Positions 5,052-5,283 of a DNA stretch of 5,283 nt are shown here, one piece after another. A model generated the notes under the pieces. It did not search any database. It had not been told where the DNA came from and saw only the letters and a program-made list of their open reading frames with translations. The position numbers and the translations under genes were made by a program. The stretch is from Mediterranea massiliensis (GTDB lineage: Bacteria > Bacteroidota > Bacteroidia > Bacteroidales > Bacteroidaceae). The first letter of the stretch is position 1. Each line of letters starts with the position of its first letter. The stretch covers positions 1-5,283 of the forward strand of contig CATXSD010000162.1 in NCBI GenBank assembly GCA_958402075.1. The letters are read 5' to 3'.

Positions 5052-5283
5052 TCACTCATCCTTTTCTTCCAGCAGCTTCCACGCCAGGGGCAGGCAGGTA
5101 GCAATGTCGCCCGCCGTCATTCCCGTACGCCCCTGCTTGCGGGCAGCAATGTCGCCGGCCAGGCCGTGTACATAGACACCCAGCCGGGCAGCCGTCCCTG
5201 CATCATAGCCCTGTGCCAGCAAAGCCAGCAACACGCCCGTCAGTACATCGCCGCTTCCCCCTGTCGCCATGCCGGGATTGCCT
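5052..5283 (-). CDS. nnr: NAD(P)H-hydrate dehydratase domain, C-terminal end (Nnr-type), cut by the window edge
   Basis: Only the last 76 residues are visible; the gene continues past the right edge. ADP/ATP-dependent NAD(P)HX dehydratase restores NADH and NADPH from their damaged hydrates. In most bacteria it is fused to an N-terminal NAD(P)HX epimerase in one protein of about 500 residues; whether it is fused here cannot be seen. The fragment starts GNPGMATGGSGDVLTG, the family's nucleotide-binding motif, in which the Asp of GSGDVL is the conserved catalytic residue. It continues with VYVHGLAGDIAA and GMTAGDIATCLP, also typical. The Met at 5270 lies inside the motif and is not a start. The gene converges on the DUF5715 gene, 108 bp away. 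Confidence 0.92.
   Translation of the reverse strand, partial: GNPGMATGGSGDVLTGVLLALLAQGYDAGTAARLGVYVHGLAGDIAARKQGRTGMTAGDIATCLPLAWKLLEEKDE

Noticed and set aside
1..5283. A new defence, mobile or biosynthetic system
   Set aside because: All genes fall into known housekeeping or conserved families, with no nuclease, toxin, transposase, integrase, CRISPR or clustered unknown genes. The remaining novelty is at the level of regulatory sequence and single proteins of unknown function.

Overview
The window looks like ordinary chromosome from a member of the Bacteroidales (Bacteroidaceae or a close relative). Three things point there. Two proteins, a DUF3256 protein and a DUF5715 protein, belong to families I know from Bacteroidetes. 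Four start regions carry the TAnnTTTG -7 box (one as CATATTTG) of the Bacteroidetes primary sigma factor instead of TATAAT, although -33 boxes are clear at only two of them. Shine-Dalgarno sequences are weak or absent. Coding is dense and genes are evenly composed; I see no transposase, integrase, phage gene, tRNA, rRNA or CRISPR array.

Layout. Bases 1-348 hold no convincing gene. This AT- and purine-rich leader has two (TTACAR)3 tracts, two copies of a TGTGCACA palindrome and, at its right end, a good promoter for a plus-strand YitT-family membrane protein (361-1251). Four minus-strand genes follow, in transcription order truA (tRNA pseudouridine synthase, 4156-3404), an EamA/DMT-type transporter (3377-2478), msrC (free methionine-(R)-sulfoxide reductase, 2386-1898) and a secreted DUF3256 protein (1891-1238). 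truA and the transporter are 26 bp apart and probably cotranscribed. msrC has its own promoter and lies 6 bp from the DUF3256 gene. The DUF3256 gene runs tail to tail into the YitT gene, with coding ends overlapping by 14 bp. Divergent from truA is a lipoprotein gene of the DUF5715 type (4251-4943), whose C-terminal half has a peptidase M15-like metal-site pattern. A dyad-rich 108-bp gap follows, then the C-terminal end of nnr (NAD(P)HX dehydratase domain), cut by the right edge.

The genes do not form one pathway. They are housekeeping, repair and envelope functions: tRNA modification, repair of oxidised free methionine, repair of hydrated NAD(P)H, two membrane transport-type proteins and two envelope proteins of unknown role. 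I found no evidence of a new multi-gene system. The most interesting signals are non-coding: interlocked divergent promoters between truA and the lipoprotein gene, a perfect 11-bp inverted repeat interleaved with the msrC promoter, a heptanucleotide tandem repeat spanning the truA stop codon, and the CGGAT dyad after the lipoprotein gene. The predicted metallopeptidase-like fold of the DUF5715 protein is the main protein-level lead.
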